A stretch of DNA of 64,000 nucleotides, from assembly GCA_965230375.1 (NCBI GenBank), contig CBDDKU010000028.1, forward strand, positions 62,001-126,000, written 5' to 3'. Of the stretch, positions 62,459 through 64,000 are shown in pieces (within the stretch, counting starts at the first letter, position 1; each line of letters opens with the position of its first letter). The stretch is from CBDDKU01 sp965230375. Lineage in GTDB: Bacteria; Bacteroidota; Bacteroidia; Flavobacteriales_D; Cryomorphaceae. Under the pieces are notes generated by a model. That model saw only the letters and a list, made by a program, of their open reading frames with translations. It did not search any database and was not told where the DNA came from. A program made the position numbers and the translations under genes.

Positions 62459-63493
62459 CTAATCTAAGATCGATAAAAGTTCATTCATAAATCTTTCAGG
62501 CTCTTCGATGTACGGTGTATGCCCGGAATTTTCAAAAACAACTTCTCGGTATTTATTCCCTTCTGCGGCGTAGTGATCCAGACAGAATCTCGTTTGGTCT
62601 ACCATCGGCTGGGGAGGGCAGATCTCTTCGCCGGGGTAGTTCGGTATCGCTCCCATCTTTCCGAGCACAGCCGTGTCGAAAAGGGATTCATTACTCACAA
62701 TTTTGTCTTTCGCCCCTCGAATCCAAAGTATATCAGGACCATTGTTGATTTTGCTCAACTTTTCCAAGATATTCAATTTCGATACGGGAGAAGCTGAATT
62801 TATAGGTCCTTTTTTTCCTGGAGTTGTAAATGGATAATTTTCCGATTCTGAAAAGTCGCCAGGGTAGAATGAGTCACCAGTTTGAATTCGAAGAAGTCCT
62901 TCTAGTAATTCGAATATATTCTCAGGTACAAACGGAGGTTCCCAATAGAATGCGTTCATAATATTTCGCGGGCTCGCTTGATGACCGGTCGATCTGTCTT
63001 CTTCCTGGATGAGCTTGACGAATTCGGGATTAATGGTCCCACCACCACTTCCTTCACCATTGGCAAAGGTCAGAGTTCCTTTGATGTCTTTGGTTCCACC
63101 AAATCCGAATGGAGATGCTGGGTTGACCTGGGTAATACTCTTAATTCGATGAGCATCTTTGATCAGCAGTTCCCATGCCACTCCACCGCCCAGCGAATGA
63201 GCTACGACGTGATAGGAGTCAATACCAAGAGATTCAACCAACCCTAGTATATCGTCCACAAAATCGCCGTAGCTCTTCCTACTATCTACCAATGCTGGTT
63301 CAGTATGGCCATAACCTCGTAAGTCTGGGGCTATTGCTGTAAATTTTGGAGGTAGTACTGCCATGGACTGTGTCCAGAACACGCTGTCAGATGCATTTCC
63401 ATGAATGAAGAGTACATAGGTATCTCCACCATCTCTCAGCCTGAAGTGCTGTGAGATGCCATTGGCTTTTATTTGTTTTTCAATGATCATCAA
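62459..63493 (-). CDS. Cytosolic alpha/beta hydrolase
   Basis: A 344-residue alpha/beta hydrolase with no signal peptide. The oxyanion region is FIHGNASDSVFW, the nucleophile VAHSLGGG (S100), the acid in RGAKDKIV near 259 and the His in NSGHTPYIEEP near 325. A ~90-residue lid (about 135-235) is Gly/Pro/Phe rich. The nucleophile is Ser, so it is not an OleB-type enzyme (Asp). Overlaps the KAS III-like stop by 4 bp. Confidence 0.88.
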   Translation of the reverse strand: MMIIEKQIKANGISQHFRLRDGGDTYVLFIHGNASDSVFWTQSMAVLPPKFTAIAPDLRGYGHTEPALVDSRKSYGDFVDDILGLVESLGIDSYHVVAHSLGGGVAWELLIKDAHRIKSITQVNPASPFGFGGTKDIKGTLTFANGEGSGGGTINPEFVKLIQEEDRSTGHQASPRNIMNAFYWEPPFVPENIFELLEGLLRIQTGDSFYPGDFSESENYPFTTPGKKGPINSASPVSKLNILEKLSKINNGPDILWIRGAKDKIVSNESLFDTAVLGKMGAIPNYPGEEICPPQPMVDQTRFCLDHYAAEGNKYREVVFENSGHTPYIEEPERFMNELLSILD

Positions 63494-64000
63494 TATTTAA
63501 AAAGTGCACCTGCGAATGCCAAACCACCACCTGATCCAATGAAAATGATGTAGTCACCTCGTGCAATCTTTCCAGCCTTATTGGCTTGATCTAATGCCAT
63601 AGGGATACATGCCGAGCCCGTGTAGCCGTAGTGGTGCATCACGTATTCAGCATGATCGTGTTCCACCCCAACGATATCGAGAGTCTCGTGTATGGCGTTG
63701 ATGTTGATCTGGGTGATAAAGTATCTGCTAATGTCTTTTGGACTAATAGAAGCTTTTGCGCAGAGTTCTTTGATCAGTCGCGACCAGGTCTCTGGGTTTA
63801 GCTCCTTCGGAAACTTATGTACAAATTGAAGCAAGTGAGTTTTTTCGGCCAGCACTTTGTCTGAAATCGGCTCGTGGGCTCCACCAGAGTAGATACCCAT
63901 CCAGTCGGCGTACTCTCCTTTGGTTTCCAAAGCCGAAGCGAGCATTCCAGATTCTCCATCATTTGCCTTCAGAATGGCTGCTCCAGCGCCATCAGCAAAA
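63490..64000 (-). CDS. KAS III-like thiolase-fold enzyme lacking the usual His and Asn (partial)
   Basis: The frame is open to the window edge, giving FADGAGAAIL and the C-terminal half of a 3-oxoacyl-ACP synthase III fold. The usual HQAN is TQIN here (ITQININAIHE) and the usual GNTS is GYTG (HYGYTGSACIPMAL), so both the catalytic His and Asn are replaced. The Cys lies outside the window. KAS III relatives with altered His/Asn include acyltransferases that make esters rather than condense chains; that is a possibility only. First visible gene of the operon. Confidence 0.8.
   Translation of the reverse strand, partial: FADGAGAAILKANDGESGMLASALETKGEYADWMGIYSGGAHEPISDKVLAEKTHLLQFVHKFPKELNPETWSRLIKELCAKASISPKDISRYFITQININAIHETLDIVGVEHDHAEYVMHHYGYTGSACIPMALDQANKAGKIARGDYIIFIGSGGGLAFAGALFKY

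Noticed and set aside
58691..64000. Olefin (oleABCD) biosynthesis cluster
   Set aside because: KAS III-like enzyme, alpha/beta hydrolase and AMP ligase resemble OleA, OleB and OleC in order. But the hydrolase nucleophile is Ser (OleB uses Asp), the KAS III lacks His/Asn, and no OleD-like reductase is present.
1..64000. tRNA or rRNA genes
   Set aside because: No cloverleaf-like sequence with a T-arm GTTCRANNC and matching acceptor stem, and no rRNA-like sequence, was noticed in the intergenic regions. A tRNAscan-SE run would settle this.

Overview
The window looks like chromosomal DNA of a marine-type Bacteroidota. A member of Flavobacteriales close to Cryomorphaceae/Schleiferiaceae is my best guess, but nothing here fixes the genus. 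The evidence is several secreted proteins with type IX secretion C-terminal domains (type A at 9.0, 16.5 and 29.3 kb; type B/gliding-associated at 47.4 kb), a bS16 with an Ala/Glu-rich tail, a DnaE with an N-terminal exonuclease, many SPII lipoproteins, AraC regulators with membrane or TPR input domains, and one promoter close to the Bacteroidota TTG/TAnnTTTG pattern.

Layout. 0-11.3 kb is core: rpsP-rimM-trmN6 (minus), then a SUMF1 protein, an HD phosphohydrolase, dnaE, trxA, a T9SS cargo protein and a short ssb. 11.3-12.6 kb has no credible gene but is full of structured DNA: helically phased CGTTTA repeats, three related hairpins (two forming a 31-bp inverted repeat), an 11-bp tandem repeat and short palindromes. 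12.6-14.8 kb is an array of small genes in one orientation, including a TIR-domain gene, separated by stem-loop spacers with TAAC...GTTGGC ends; it resembles an integron-type cassette array without an integrase in view. 13.7-16.0 kb holds four frame disruptions, all of the same sense and all at or beside short homopolymers: a cassette lipoprotein, the TIR gene, a RidA-like lipoprotein and an MDR oxidoreductase.

16.5-24.1 kb is a minus-strand block: a 985-residue T9SS adhesin-like protein with phased GTGAC repeats over its promoter, a TPR/HTH lipoprotein regulator, and a YceI/porin-like/YceI set. 24.3-25.5 kb carries a REP-associated tyrosine transposase (RAYT) with four two-hairpin REP units; two more units lie at 42 kb. 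25.6-31.6 kb has two AraC-type regulators around an MDR dehydrogenase, a DUF4386 protein and a T9SS beta-propeller protein. 31.8-54.3 kb is mostly plus-strand single genes: MATE exporter, esterase, LRR protein, DinB, ACMSD-like amidohydrolase, His-rich lipoprotein, SRPBCC protein, hybrid histidine kinase, YdjM-like hydrolase, VOC, YceI, HAD lipoprotein, Amidohydro_3, type B T9SS protein, serine hydrolase, Omp85-type barrel, DUF1254 protein and a barrel-like protein.

57.0-64.0 kb (minus) is a tight operon running from a KAS III-like enzyme (partial) through an alpha/beta hydrolase, Na+/solute symporter, acyl-CoA ligase, fibronectin III lipoprotein and large outer-membrane protein to a second alpha/beta hydrolase. 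The layout suggests uptake and CoA activation of a carboxylic acid or ester, but no substrate can be named. No tRNA, rRNA or CRISPR array was seen.
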